A DNA stretch of 60,000 nucleotides, taken from contig NC_092574.1 in NCBI RefSeq assembly GCF_037975245.1, forward strand, positions 25,714,713 through 25,774,712, in the 5' to 3' direction. The DNA comes from Apostichopus japonicus (lineage: Eukaryota > Echinodermata > Holothuroidea > Aspidochirotida > Stichopodidae). This document shows positions 24,101 to 31,813 of this stretch, one piece after another; the stretch's first letter is position 1; every line of letters begins with the position of its first letter. The translations under genes and the position numbers were made by a program. Under the pieces are notes generated by a model. It had not been told where the DNA came from. It saw nothing but the letters and a program-made list of their open reading frames with translations, and made no database searches.

Positions 24101-24845
24101 ATCCTCTGCATTCTGTACCATAAAAGTAGTATTTGAATGTAAGGGGCACCTTTTGTTTATGAAAAGGAAGTTGGGGGGATAATATAATTCCCCTGTGGTC
24201 TCCCCACCCCCCCCCCCCTCACTCTGCTACCCATGACCACAACATATAGCATCAACACTAGTTGTGACTGTTTTTTAGAATAAAAATATTAAGTGAAGAA
24301 GTTTACTTTATAGAGATATTACAATTTCAAATTACAAAAACTGTTACTGATAAATGACTCAACTCAGCTGGCAAATTTAGTGGCATATATTAACAACATA
24401 CAAGATGGAGAATGAGAGACTACCTAATCTACTCAACCTCACCCCTCCACCCCCCCCCCCCACTTGCCCATACTATTCCTCTCATCATTATCTATGTCAC
24501 TCTACCTTCTACTCCTCCATCTTCCATTCATACCCTTTTTCTCCATCTCACCTTTACCCTCCCTCCCCCCCCCCACCACTTCTACATGGTTACCCCACCT
24601 TATCTTAGGGACTTGCATGTCTTACCTGACTATATTTGATTTTCTACAGATGTGACAGCAATAAATACACCATGCAGTTCCTTCTCACTCTAGCAAAGAG
24701 GAGAGAAAGGAAAAGAACGCTGGAGAAGGACGAAGCAGACGAAGGCATCGCAGAGATTGGATCCGATTCAGAAGATGAACAGAAACAAGACTCTGATAAC
24801 GAGAGCGAAATGTCCGACACAATTATCACACCTCTTTATAAATAG
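3120..24845 (+). CDS. PWP2: PWP2 (periodic tryptophan protein 2), complete, 18 coding exons
   Basis: PWP2 is a scaffold of the UTP-B complex in the nucleolar small-subunit processome, needed with U3 snoRNP for early pre-18S rRNA processing. Coding exons: 3120-3137, 4789-4901, 5867-5961, 6805-6904, 12612-12758, 13694-13829, 14135-14349, 15345-15494, 16205-16412, 17030-17178, 17873-18020, 18479-18629, 19775-19955, 20976-21123, 21603-21777, 22570-22788, 23758-23986, 24650-24845. All introns are GT-AG and all phases join, giving 2778 nt (925 residues; human is about 919). Residues 1 to about 700 form tandem WD40 propellers, with an acidic linker near 215-270. Near 735-860 is the helical Utp12 domain, followed by a basic-acidic tail. 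Signature blocks include GDWIAFGCSGLGQLLVWEW, VFVWSMQTGRLLE and EEYLNRRKMT-type sequence. The start is chosen because MKFNFK joins FSNLLG in phase, matching MKFxYRFSNLLG of vertebrates. Confidence 0.95.
3162..3342. mobile_element. Miniature element, copy A (CAGGGARTAA ends)
   Basis: About 181 bp beginning CAGGGAGTAA and ending TTATTCCCTG, so the termini are inverted repeats. It shares body sequence (CTATATACAAGTACAAAG-like and TGTATAGCAG) with 16803-16978 in the same orientation. It begins 25 bases after the PWP2 exon 1 donor. No target duplication is clear. Confidence 0.55.
3413..4068. mobile_element. Foldback-like transposon with 9-bp target duplication
   Basis: TACTTTTTG is repeated exactly at 3413-3421 and 4060-4068. 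Between them both ends carry GGG, four variable bases and ACTAAAACGAATGACA in inverted orientation. The left arm continues as tandem 10-mers CGAATGACAG (about 3494-3550). The right arm carries inverted copies of the motif TGTCATTCGTTTTAGT (about 3955-4052). The core of about 400 bp has no coding capacity. Arms made of short tandem repeats with 9-bp duplications are typical of Foldback/MULE-like elements; sea-urchin TU elements are a similar design. Confidence 0.7.
4789..4901 (+). CDS. PWP2: PWP2 exon 2
   Basis: Residues 7-44: FSNLLGAVYRKGN, then ICFTGDGDSVISPVGNR, the first strand set of propeller 1. The acceptor is TTACACAG and the donor GTAAGC. Confidence 0.93.
5867..5961 (+). CDS. PWP2: PWP2 exon 3
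   Basis: Residues about 44-75, including the block LNLKCVALSPDG followed by TAILIDH, part of the first WD repeats. The donor is GTATGA. Confidence 0.9.
6805..6904 (+). CDS. PWP2: PWP2 exon 4
   Basis: Residues about 76-108: AGDALLCSL, SKTVLHH, VHAVKYSPDGK, a WD repeat with the usual SPDG turn. The donor is GTAAGT. The following intron (about 5.7 kb) holds most of the gene's tandem repeats. Confidence 0.93.
7030..7345 (+). repeat. Tandem duplicate of a repeat carrying DR1 motifs
   Basis: Two units of roughly 145-150 bp share GATA(T/C)CTCAAGAAGGGAA, AGTACCACATTG, AAGAAGCCT and AGGTCAAAGGTCA followed by a GGGGTCAC block. The 13-mer AGGTCAAAGGTCA occurs at 7157-7169 and 7301-7313. Related sequence occurs near 52845 and 57300-57560. 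Confidence 0.7.
7472..7680 (+). repeat. Minisatellite, unit about 43 bp, five copies
   Basis: Successive copies of CTGAAG(G/C)ATTGTACTTTAG then CCATACAGTGTTCT(A/C)GTATGCTAC. Some copies lack a CA dinucleotide (41 bp). Confidence 0.85.
7785..8318 (+). repeat. 22-bp minisatellite with higher-order structure
   Basis: About 24 units of AGGGGTAGTGGGGTACAATATC. A distinctive variant unit (ACAAATTTAAGGGGTAGTGT) recurs at 7841 and 8083, 242 bp apart, exactly 11 units. The order of neighbouring variant units is also repeated. Confidence 0.9.
8319..12611. other. Remainder of PWP2 intron 4
   Basis: Holds a T21 run at 8620-8640, G runs near 9181-9194 and 9295-9305, and otherwise AT-rich DNA without a recognised exon, RNA gene or element boundary. 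Confidence 0.4.
12612..12758 (+). CDS. PWP2: PWP2 exon 5
   Basis: Residues about 109-157: YIAVVKGR, APRSGRHNFNP, TYYGAYDDNTCVDWTSDSR. The last block matches TYFGPYDETTCIDWTDDSR of vertebrates. The donor is GTATTT. Confidence 0.93.
13070..13084. promoter_or_regulatory. RFX X-box consensus in PWP2 intron 5
   Basis: GTTGCC CAT GGCAAC is a perfect palindrome of X-box half-sites with the allowed 3-base spacer. Function is unknown. Confidence 0.35.
13694..13829 (+). CDS. PWP2: PWP2 exon 6
   Basis: Residues about 158-203: FFAVGSKDMMTRVF then GHKDRVVAVFFEENSLN, matching the family blocks VVGSKDM and GHKDAIVACFFESNSLD. The donor GTATCC is weaker than its neighbours. Confidence 0.9.
14135..14349 (+). 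CDS. PWP2: PWP2 exon 7, with acidic linker
   Basis: Begins FYSMSRRCDLVAWECN, the end of a WD repeat. It continues as a charged low-complexity linker rich in D, E, Q and K (about residues 215-270) and ends FKITKRK. The acceptor (TTTAAAG) has a weak pyrimidine tract. The linker is the least conserved part of the family. Confidence 0.85.
15345..15494 (+). CDS. PWP2: PWP2 exon 8
   Basis: Residues about 275-324: WFYNNSEVGMTAEN, YHKKNRILVTGFSSGVF, HEMPDFNLIHTLS, matching FHKKSHLLVTGFASGIF and HELPEFNLIHSLS. The acceptor ATCTATAG is followed by C, completing a Phe codon. A long minus-strand frame overlaps here but is only its shadow. Confidence 0.92.
15653..15780 (+). repeat. 86-bp tandem duplication in PWP2 intron 8
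   Basis: CATTTAGGAATCTAGTGCAC and the following bases recur 86 bp apart (15653 and 15739), with ACTC-rich sequence between. The flanking TACTCGTACT-like sequence resembles the repeats at 29.8 and 31.7 kb. Confidence 0.65.
16205..16412 (+). CDS. PWP2: PWP2 exon 9
   Basis: Residues about 325-394: ISDQKIAAVTFNPSGDW, IAFGCSGLGQLLVWEWQSE, QGHYNSMSCLDFSPDGQ. This is the most conserved WD block of the protein. The donor is GTAAGT. Confidence 0.96.
16591..16626. repeat. (GATT)n microsatellite
   Basis: Imperfect run of GATTGATTGATC units in PWP2 intron 9. Confidence 0.8.
16803..16978. mobile_element. Miniature element, copy B (CAGGGARTAA family)
   Basis: About 176 bp beginning with GGGAATAATTTATCTAG and ending ATTCCCTG. 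It aligns along its length with the copy at 3162-3342. It lies about 50 bases before exon 10. Confidence 0.5.
17030..17178 (+). CDS. PWP2: PWP2 exon 10
   Basis: Residues about 395-443: VKLWNTSSGFCFVTFTEH, GVTGVKF, SSSLDGTVRAFDLNR, a complete WD repeat. The acceptor is CTCTTCAG. Confidence 0.96.
17211..17306 (+). repeat. Paralogous intronic segment, copy 1
   Basis: AAGCATCTCCAAGTGG through AAAGCTTAATTCTTAT to GGTGAATTCTTTGGTAAGAT is repeated at 18082-18175. Each copy lies 33-62 bases after the preceding exon (exons 10 and 11). Confidence 0.65.
17873..18020 (+). CDS. PWP2: PWP2 exon 11
   Basis: Residues about 444-493: YRNFRTFTSPRQAQFSSL, DASGEIICASAQDTFEVF, WSMQTGRLLE. Nearly identical to the vertebrate sequence. 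The donor is GTCAGT. Confidence 0.96.
18082..18175 (+). repeat. Paralogous intronic segment, copy 2
   Basis: Second copy of the 95-bp segment seen after exon 10, with small indels. It is either a dispersed repeat or a trace of local duplication. Confidence 0.65.
18479..18629 (+). CDS. PWP2: PWP2 exon 12
   Basis: Residues about 494-543: VLSGHEGPVASITFSP, LASVSWDKTLKIWDIF, ETLTLTTDG, a canonical GH-to-WD repeat of the second propeller. The donor is GTTCGT. Confidence 0.95.
18745..18830 (-). mobile_element. LINE/SINE 3' tail remnant
   Basis: TTATTCTTATAAAGCACCTT followed by GATCTCAAAGCACTTAATAA matches, in reverse, the tail after the LINE reverse-transcriptase fragment at 31 kb (AAAGCGCT ... 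AGCGCTATATAAG). Confidence 0.5.
19775..19955 (+). CDS. PWP2: PWP2 exon 13
   Basis: Residues about 544-603: LAVSFRPDGKQLAVASL, QVTFWDIK, GSIEGRRDLSSGRRDTD, ITAKRSATAK. This matches SIEGRHDLKTGRKELDKITAKH of orthologues. The donor GTAAGT is followed by a C run. Confidence 0.95.
20976..21123 (+). CDS. PWP2: PWP2 exon 14
   Basis: Residues about 604-653: SFTTLCYSADGECILAAG, YVCIYHVKEQLLLKKFEI, CNLSLDAMK, the last full WD repeat. The donor is GTATGT. Confidence 0.95.
21240..21550 (+). repeat. Degenerate TGTGACATGTAA-rich stretch
   Basis: PWP2 intron 14 has many imperfect copies of TTTGTGTGACATG and GTGATG over about 300 bp. There is no fixed period. Confidence 0.4.
21603..21777 (+). CDS. PWP2: PWP2 exon 15
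   Basis: Residues about 654-711: EYLNRRKMTDFGSKALIDQ, ISLPGVKSGEMSSRTFKPE, VRFSPTG. The NRRKMTxFG and LPGVxxGDMSSR blocks are diagnostic for PWP2. The donor is GTGAGT. Confidence 0.96.
22093..22204 (+). repeat. Tandem duplication, about 60 bp, two copies
   Basis: GGTGTATCAAGGGTA through GTTTTGGATGCTATCACA appears twice in succession in PWP2 intron 15. Confidence 0.75.
22570..22788 (+). CDS. PWP2: PWP2 exon 16 (start of the Utp12 domain)
   Basis: Residues about 712-784: RQWAATTTEGLFLYSLD, FDPYDL, then helices LAKEDWSLALILSHRLNE, entering the C-terminal Utp12 helical domain that holds UTP-B proteins together. The donor is GTGAGT. Confidence 0.95.
23599..23683. repeat. C-rich CCCTAACCC-like tract
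   Basis: Irregular mixture of CCCTAACCC, CCCCACCCCAACCC and similar words before exon 17. It resembles degenerate telomeric sequence but has no fixed 6-bp period. Confidence 0.5.
23758..23986 (+). CDS. PWP2: PWP2 exon 17 (Utp12 domain)
   Basis: Residues about 785-860: SEVYVEKMLQFAASQL, HLEFYLQWMEKLLMLHG, then a helix ending RKQSLGRL. This matches LYVEKVLEFLASS and HLEFYLLWTHKLLMLHG of vertebrates. The donor is GTAAGT. Confidence 0.95.
24650..24845 (+). CDS. PWP2: PWP2 exon 18 (C-terminus and stop)
   Basis: Residues about 861-925 and the TAG stop: CDSNKYTMQFLL, a basic stretch KRRERKRTLEK, then a tail of D, E and S typical of nucleolar proteins, ending TPLYK. Confidence 0.95.
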
Positions 24846-25070
24846 AAGAGTCAAAGGGATTCAAGGATTACCTCAATTTTGACTGGTCTTCAATAATGAT
24901 ACACTCCCTTTGTACCCTATCTAGCATGATTCTGTTAGTTTTTCTAGCACCATGCTCACTCTTGTCTCTGGTCACATTGAGTCAGGTCACAAATCAGTCA
25001 TTGACCAGGACATTATGGGATTGAGATTTTGAACCAAAAATTCAAATAAACTTAAAACGAATCACAAAAA
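24846..25070 (+). terminator. PWP2 3' UTR with poly(A) signal
   Basis: AATAAA at 25045-25050 lies 200 bases after the stop, in AT-rich sequence. It is the first canonical signal downstream and the likely cleavage cue. A second AATAAA followed by an A run sits near 25844. Confidence 0.6.
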
Positions 25071-26041
25071 CATGATTGTCAATGAATTAGTTTGGTTGGC
25101 TTGAAACATCAAGGTGGTATGTCTCACTTTTCTGAGCTGTTGGTGGTGTGCTATGATGGGTGAGGAATGCAGCGTGGTGATACTCTGGTCTGTTTGGGTA
25201 ATTAGTTGAGGACTGGAAGAAGTTGGATGAGTAAGTGGTGGTGTTGACTTGGATGGGGTGAGGGAAAGGGACAAAGTCATTCCTGTCTCTATAATTTATG
25301 AAATTTGAAAGGTACATACAGCTTAAAAGGAGTAAAACTTAAAGGGCAGGATGATCCAATTTCTTTAATTCTTTCATGTGAAAAAGAGTAACGAGAAAGT
25401 GAAAATAGAATTTTTGGATACCCCAGCTGGGTGCATATAAAAATTAGGGTTTGCTTTTCTGATATCTTATAAGTTTTGGGACTTGAATATGAATACTAGT
25501 TTGTTAATACTGAAAAAAATGTACCATTCAGCACTATGATTTACTGAAAAGGAAGGGTAGTGGCGTCACAAGGAAGAAAAAGTTGTTTTTGTTATCGATA
25601 GGGTCATTTAAGAATCAATGGGCACAGTAGCAAATTGCCAGAAAGAAGGAAAGCCACTTATTTGAATTTCTCCTTGGTGTAATTGGGTTTTTCAAGACAC
25701 AGACAAGGGTTGCTTGTTTTCATTCACAAGGCATGGAAGCTATTACTGATATCAGTAACAACCCTGAGGGTTGGTAAAGCTTTCCTCATTTCTTATCCTA
25801 CCTTGAGGGAAGAACTTTGTACTCATTTTAATATTTGTAAAGGAAATAAAAAAAAAAATTAACTATTTTGAAACTGCTGTATGTTTTCATTTATCTTTAG
25901 CTTTGCTGTTTAGAGTGGTTTGTCATCACCCCAGTGCTGTTATGGTACATAATATTCTCATGAAAGGGAGAAATAATTATGTTAGCTGGATATAGTTAAA
26001 TAAAACAGAAGTACATAACTGGTCGCTTCTGTGATATAATA
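25071..26041. other. Intergenic, downstream of PWP2
   Basis: AT-rich sequence without a recognised gene. A few minus-strand open frames around 25062-25317 are low complexity (T, S, P, N) and not convincing. Confidence 0.35.
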
Positions 26042-26470
26042 CTCTGTCACAGTGGCGGAGCTAGGGGTATTGGTCAGGAGGGGCGAGAATGGTCTGTGGG
26101 GGCGCCATCGACACTATCAGAGCTATATACGGCTCTGGACACTATCTAAGCTGAGCGCCACCACTGGTTGGCGCGAAGCGTACAGAAATTTTTTGAGTAA
26201 AGATACTTCCTAGATCGCCGGAAATGACCCTTTCCGGGCCTGGCTAATTTGCAGATAAACGAAGAATAAATAGGTGTCATCGCCAAATTACACCAACAAA
26301 ATGTGACAAATGTCAATAAGTAGATGAGAGAGCAATAAAAAAGTCAATAATCACGAATAAGTAAAAAGTGGTAAAGAGCTGAAAAAGGCGCCAGCAGTCC
26401 ATTTGAGTCCGTCAGGGGGGGCATCCGCCCCCCCCCCTGACTGTATGGACGCTCCGCCACTGCTCTGTCA
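26042..26470. mobile_element. Non-autonomous DNA transposon, perfect 12-bp TIR and 8-bp TSD
   Basis: The element is 26050-26462. It begins CAGTGGCGGAGC and ends with the exact reverse complement, flanked on both sides by CTCTGTCA (26042-26049 and 26463-26470). The 413-bp body has no coding capacity. It contains a module CTATCTAAGC-GAGCGCCA ... TGGTTGGCGCG-AGCGTAC that recurs at 55186 and 56271. An 8-bp duplication fits the hAT superfamily. Confidence 0.85.
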
Positions 26471-27061
26471 TTAAATACCTTTAAACGGAAAAAATTCTGT
26501 GAGTTTGCTTAATTAAAGATAATAAATGTTAATTTTCATTTTTCAAAAGAAGCGTCGACAGTTCATTGAACTATCACGCTTTGATGTGAGCAGTGTGAGG
26601 CCAGACACGGATCCAATGGGTGGAGGTCCACCCCAATGTCCTTTTCTCGCCCCCCCCCCCCCCCGTTTCAAACCCACACATAAAGTGAAAAAGTACCTAT
26701 CACAACAGTGTGTATAGACTCAATTGTTGACCTGATTAACATGATCCATACTTATGTCTAAGAATGCACCATTCACAACTACAGTCTTAATTTTGTCTCG
26801 AGGAGAAGCAGTTTCTTAAGTGGGAGAGAACTCCTACATGGGAATTGGCCTCAACAACCCCAGAGCCTGACCTCTTCCTCTTTAAAAATGCTGGATGAAC
26901 TCCTGGGAGCCTAACCTATGTTGAATCACAGCTGGATTCGCTACAGTCACTGGTTCTTGAGGAGAGCTATCATCTAAAGTTGATTTTTTTTTCGAATGAA
27001 ACACCTTTGGTTCTCTTATAAGTACAAAAAAAATGCTTAAATAATCGAGGGAATCCGACAT

Positions 27062-27357
27062 AGTTAATAATAATCAGCAGTTCTTTTTACGACGCTTAAG
27101 CGACCACAAATGTGGGAAAAAATCCCCAAGGGAATATGGATTACAACTTACACATCAGGTGGCTTCCAATTCAACATTTTAACTCAAATTTGGAATCTTT
27201 TCAACTTAGAAAGTCGTTTTAGATGGGAAAACTGTAGATTGCTCTTGGATGAAAAACCCACGGGAGGTTCCAGATATTGAACCAGGAACCTCCCGTTTGC
27301 TAAGCCTCATTGCCTCAAATGCCACTGTCTTTATCCACTCGGCCACAGCACCGGTTA
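27062..27357 (-). mobile_element. tRNA-derived SINE, copy 1
   Basis: Read on the minus strand it starts CCGGTGCTGTGGCCGAGTGG (A-box-like) and has a B-box-like region GGTTCCTGGTTCAATATC, then a tRNA-unrelated body (GTGGGTTTTTCATCCAAGAG) and an ATTATTAA tail. The tRNA-like part resembles a class II tRNA (Ser/Leu-like D arm) but cannot fold as a complete tRNA. The second copy is at 34308-34577. Confidence 0.75.
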
Positions 27358-27824
27358 AAACAGTGTTAGGAAGGACGAGTCGGGTATTTCATTTTCTTGT
27401 CAAGGATTATGATAAAAATTATTGTGTTGAATGTGCGCCGTATTTCGAAACACCACAAACTCCTCCACAGTCCCCCTCCCTCATCCTTGTCACTATCGCT
27501 TTCTCTCGTCTACACTCCGAAGAGATAAAAGACAATTGAATATAATGAAATAAAGCATATCAAATGTAGCCTACCGTAGTGCAAAATCAGCACAGAAAAT
27601 TACAAAATATGCAAGATATTGCAAGTTTTATCATAGTAAAGTGTAGCAGACAAATCAAGAATGAGAGAATAATTTTAAATATCTGAATGTTTCACCATTT
27701 ATCTGATAATGGGGTGATATGTTTTGCTGTTTGGTCATCTGTGAAAAGAGAAATTAACCCATTTTATGAGGTCAAGCACGACTCCCCTTGAACGTCTGTG
27801 CGATCATGGGGACATTACTTTGAA

Positions 27825-28020
27825 TCACGTGATTATCAAATGTGAGTTAAGTAAGAGTGGTTGATCTTAATTTACGTCTTTTAGTTTGTTACGTCTTTTA
27901 GTTTAGGCACTTGCTTTCCTGTTCGGTAACATGTCGAACATGTTTTCAAAACCAGAGGCGACAGAGAGGGGGACTACAAGAAACCTGTCAGGGGGCGGCA
28001 CGAACTTCGAGGGTCAATAA
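27825..28020 (+). other. CpG-containing stretch with E-box and a short open frame
   Basis: TCACGTGA at 27825-27832 precedes an ATG at 27931 that opens 29 codons (MSNMFSKPEATERG ... GGGTNFEGQ) and stops at 28018. A GGTCAA donor-like site lies near its end. CpG is denser here than around it. It could be a first exon of an unidentified gene or chance; I recognise no family. Confidence 0.2.
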
Positions 28021-29819
28021 GTGAACACAACATTACCCAAAATTTCCCAAAAACGTAACTTCACGCGCTGACGTTTCATGCCCTAACCTGTTTGCCACGT
28101 GGTACATTGTGCCCCCCCCCCCCTCCGGTCCACCATCTTGATTCAAAACCCTGTATTTGTGCTCAGTATAAAGGTGATATAGCGGGCAGCATCTTGAGTC
28201 AGAGGAGTAATATTAATTAGCATTAGTAACTTTTTAAATAGCTGAAAATAACACTAAAATAACACATATTAGAGAAAGGGTTGAGACTATGGTAATATTA
28301 ATATATTAAGTCATGTGATTTGTGCTGACATTTCTATACTCTGCTATTGGTATAATTTTAAACATGTATGGGCCTGTGCCTAAAACTATGTTTGCGCGAA
28401 ATGTGGACTTTCAGGGCAAACAGCCGATCGAGGATAATAAGAAACTCTAGCCCCCCCCCCCCCCCCACTCACGCCATCTTCTCTCGGTCCTCAGTCCCAC
28501 AAAAAAAAAGTTGGTTAATGTAAGAAGACCTCTTCTCCAATATTATACTTTTCACAAAGAATACAAAATTTCATTAATTTTGTATCTCACAAATGTTTTT
28601 ATTTTCTCCGGGAGATGGGCCATGTAGTATATGTGTTATAGGATATATTTCATAATCTTCAGTTCTGTATACTTTCCGACTGATGAGTCAAACGTACAGT
28701 GTTTGGAATGAGAAAAATACTGGGAAACATTGATGTAATATTCACCAGTATTTAGTATGAATCCAATGAGAACGCGGGAATAATAGTACCGTTATGCAGG
28801 TTTGCGACGAATTAATACCCTCTGGGCCCTTTTACATAGGCCATTGACCTAAATGGGTCCACTTCGAGGCACTAGGCATAACAAGTTGTACAACCTGTGG
28901 ATTGTGCTTTTGATTACTTAGTTGTGAAAGATCTCTAATGAGCCAGATTATTTGAATAGTACCATTTTGCACAAGTTATATGGTCATAGGTCATAACCTA
29001 ATATTCCACGTCTAGGTGACTCCAAATTCATAATCCAAACGTCAAGAAGAACGGACAGATAGCGTTGCACTTTGCGAAAAATAGGAAAAGCGTTTGCCGC
29101 CCTCTATATAATTTAATATACTGACAAATTACACCAATCACAGCCATGTTTGGCATGTTGGGGGTCCATGCTGCTGCTGAGCTTGCGCAATATCTTAGCC
29201 GTCTAGGGATCAATTTACTACCATTTCCATAGATTCATGCATACACATTCATTACATCTGTATTACAAACTTAGGCTAACGTTAAACGGGCCTACATTAT
29301 GTATTTAGTAGGTCTAGCCTATGTCGGAATACTTTTCATCTGGGCCTGTAGCAAGTAAATTAGCATTAGCCTAGTTTACTTTAATATACGCAGTTAATGT
29401 TAATTGACCTCGGTCGTGTTGATATTTTGCCAAGAGTTTAATTGAAACAATCCGCGAACAATCTGCGTATGAATGTCACCGTTGCTACTGCTTAAACGTT
29501 TGCCAGAGTTACTTTCGTATCACATTCTCCTTTTCCTGACCATAACTTGTCTGGTAACACAGTAACACTGTGCAGTGATCGATACACGAGAGTAGTGAAT
29601 CATGGATCTAAACTGAAAAACCTTATATTATATCTGAATCAATACAGCACAAGTCCATCTCACTTGGTAAGGTTTCATTGTCACACATTAGGGTATGACT
29701 AATGTCGGCTAACAAATTACTTCTACCGTGATAGACATTCTAAACGCAGGCTAGGGCCAAGGCCTAGCCTAAGTAAGGCCTAGTCTTAGCGACAGTCATG
29801 TAATACATGAAAAGTACTT
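28021..29819. other. Intergenic, no gene recognised
   Basis: C runs near 28109-28122 and 28451-28467; otherwise AT-rich. A CCAAT box (minus) near 29133 and nearby CpG-containing sequence could be promoter-like, but no exon is convincing. Confidence 0.3.
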
Positions 29820-29844
29820 GGTACTCGAGTCTTACTCGAGTACC
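29820..29844. repeat. Perfect 10-bp hairpin, GGTACTCGAG arms
   Basis: GGTACTCGAG, five bases, CTCGAGTACC. It lies within a stretch rich in AGTACTTGG and TACTCG words (about 29810-29935) like the one at 31650-31813. Confidence 0.65.
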
Positions 29845-30555
29845 TTGTAGCAAGTACTTGGATGTTAGTACTCCTACTCATCATTACTCGCACTTGGATG
29901 CTGGAGCACTCCTTTTCGATTTACAGTACTTGGTGTAGGCCTAAGCTAGACTGGCTAACTAGTAGTAAAGGCTTCATAATTGACGCACCTTCGTGATTGT
30001 CCCACCTTCAAATATTACTCAGCTAGCAACGATACCGTAGGCAACCTTAACTTTTTGCAGCGAAGCAGAGTTACATATTTAATAAGTTTGAATCCATTTC
30101 AGGTATGTGATCAAATTGTGTTTTTTTTGCAAGCCTTTAACACCCCAAGTATTTTTGGCATTGGAAATTTTACTCCCTAAAAATAACAAAATTTACCTCA
30201 TCATGATACCACTACTCTCTGGGACCTGACCTGTCTGAGCTCAAACAGCATCCATGGATGAATACTTACAGTTAGCTTATCAACGAATTTGTCAATTTCG
30301 GGGTATGAAAGAACTTGACACGGCAGACATTTTGAGATCAAATCCTGTTCAATTGTACATTGCGTAGGCACAGAACAACAAATATTTTGAGATTATTACA
30401 TTTCTGAGAAACTACACATATGAAAAACACTGTTGAGTGATTTGGATTTTCCCTCGAAAGACACCGCTGATCAAATCCTTAAGAACGTCGATTATGCACT
30501 CATTAAGGTTGAGGTTACAGTACATCATAAGTACTTATGATAGAATAACTTGTAA

Positions 30556-31050
30556 ACTGACATTCTTGTCATTCGTTGTCTGATTCTCTCTAGGCTGGAT
30601 TATGGAAATTCCCTGCTTCTTGGCTGTAACAAGAGTATCATCCGGAAGTTGCAACGTATCCAAAACTGGGGGGCGAAACTTGTGTGTCAAGCTTTAAAGT
30701 ATGATCATGCGACCCCTTATTTACATAAACTACATTGGCTTCCTGTCAAAGTGAGAATTATTTTCAAAGTAATGGTTCTAGTTTATAAATGTATAAGCAG
30801 TACCGCCCCCACATACTTATGTGCTTGTCTCTCTTGTTACTGCTCTGGTAGATCAAACTTACACTCTGCTTCTGACACCACACTCCTCACTGAACCCAGA
30901 ACCATCAGGACCCTCAAGTCAGCGGAGGGCAAATCTTTCTTTTTTGTTGCCCTACGCATGTGGAATAGCCTTCCTGTTAGCATGAGGAGTTCTCGTTCTT
31001 TGTCCATTTTCAAGAAAGCTTTGAAAACTTATCTATATTCTAAGATTTAG
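30556..31050 (+). pseudogene. C-terminal end of a LINE (CR1/L2/Jockey-type) reverse transcriptase
   Basis: One open frame reads SRLDYGNSLLLG, KLQRIQNWGAKLVCQ, LHKLHWLPVKVRIIFKVMVL, APTYL, ALRMWNSLPVSMR, FKKALKTYL and stops at 31048-31050. These are the thumb and C-terminal blocks found at the end of ORF2 in CR1-like non-LTR retrotransposons (usual form SRLDYCNSLL ... RVQNxAARLV ... LHWLPVxxRIxFK). A stop codon precedes 30556, and the polymerase core and endonuclease are absent, so this is a 5'-truncated dead copy. Confidence 0.85.
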
Positions 31051-31054
31051 CTTT

Positions 31055-31105
31055 CTTTTTGTAAAGCGCTACAATCTCGATGTAGCAGCGCTATATAAGT
31101 GTCTA

Positions 31106-31110
<5 letters not shown>
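31055..31110 (+). mobile_element. 3' tail of the LINE copy
   Basis: TTTGTAAAGCGCTACA then GATGTAGCAGCGCTATATAA: the GTAGC/AGCGC words can pair as a stem-loop. The same tail design is found in reverse at 18745 and 53189, and a weaker copy near 40138. Confidence 0.6.
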
Positions 31111-31136
<26 letters not shown>

Positions 31137-31214
31137 TGTATGTATGTATGTATGTATGTATGTATGTATGTATGTATGTATGTATGTATGTATGTATGTA
31201 TGTATGTATGTATT
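31109..31214 (+). repeat. (TATG)n microsatellite, about 26 units
   Basis: Uninterrupted TATG/GTAT run at the 3' end of the LINE copy, as usual for elements that end in a short tandem repeat primed at integration. It was probably lengthened by slippage. Confidence 0.95.
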
Positions 31215-31649
31215 ACAAGTACAACTGGAAGCTGCATAATTTTCAATGCTTTTTGTAGTACTCCATAATAACATACTGCAGGCCTAGGCTATTCATGGGT
31301 ATACACCAACAGTATCGTACTGTACATGACAGGCTAGTACTACTAGCCTCTTATATTACCAAGTATTGAAGTATCGTACCTTGTATTGATGTATGTCTGC
31401 TAATGTAGAGAACAATAAGTAGCATTATTGCTACTGTGTACACTTTAGGAAGTTGCTTGAGCACTACTGCCAATTTGTCCTCATCAGAAAATAACTAATA
31501 TTGAGACATTTTGTATAAATTTAGCAAACAATAACATGGTCCAAAAGACTGCTTCACATTCAGCTGTTATATCATTTGCATAAAATGACCTTCAAAGGAG
31601 TAGAAACAAGCACAAGATTGTTGATTATCAAAATTACCTGAGAGTATTT

Positions 31650-31813
31650 GAAAAGTACTCAATGAAAAAGTGATCGTACTCAGTACTCAGATTTTAAAAT
31701 GCTGTACTTGGTACTCAGATCCTAAAATGTAGAAGTTGGACTATGGCACATGACGTTCCGAACTTCAAGTACCATACTTGGTACTTGGATGAAAGTACTT
31801 GACTACAACACTG
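31650..31813. mobile_element. Right end of a CAGTGTTGTAGTCAAG-type element
   Basis: The sequence ends TACTTGACTACAACACTG, the reverse of a terminus common to hAT-like miniature elements, preceded by many GTACTTGGTACTC words. No matching left end with CAGTGTTG is present, although similar words occur at 29810-29935. The LINE copy could have inserted into the original element. Confidence 0.4.

Noticed and set aside
24405-24655. Three overlapping P/S/L-rich open frames
   Set aside because: They are produced by a pyrimidine-rich intronic tract before exon 18.
3120-24845. C/D-box snoRNA hosted in a PWP2 intron, expected for a ribosome-biogenesis gene
   Set aside because: Several RTGATGA words exist (near 6440, 9135, 12148, 16070 and 21402), but none has a correctly placed CTGA box with a terminal stem.
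28681-28700. CTGATGAGTC followed by AAACG, reminiscent of a hammerhead core
   Set aside because: There is no room for stem II and no stem I partner.
31047-31274. Open frame of repeated THTYIHTYIH
   Set aside because: It is a translation of the (TATG)n microsatellite.
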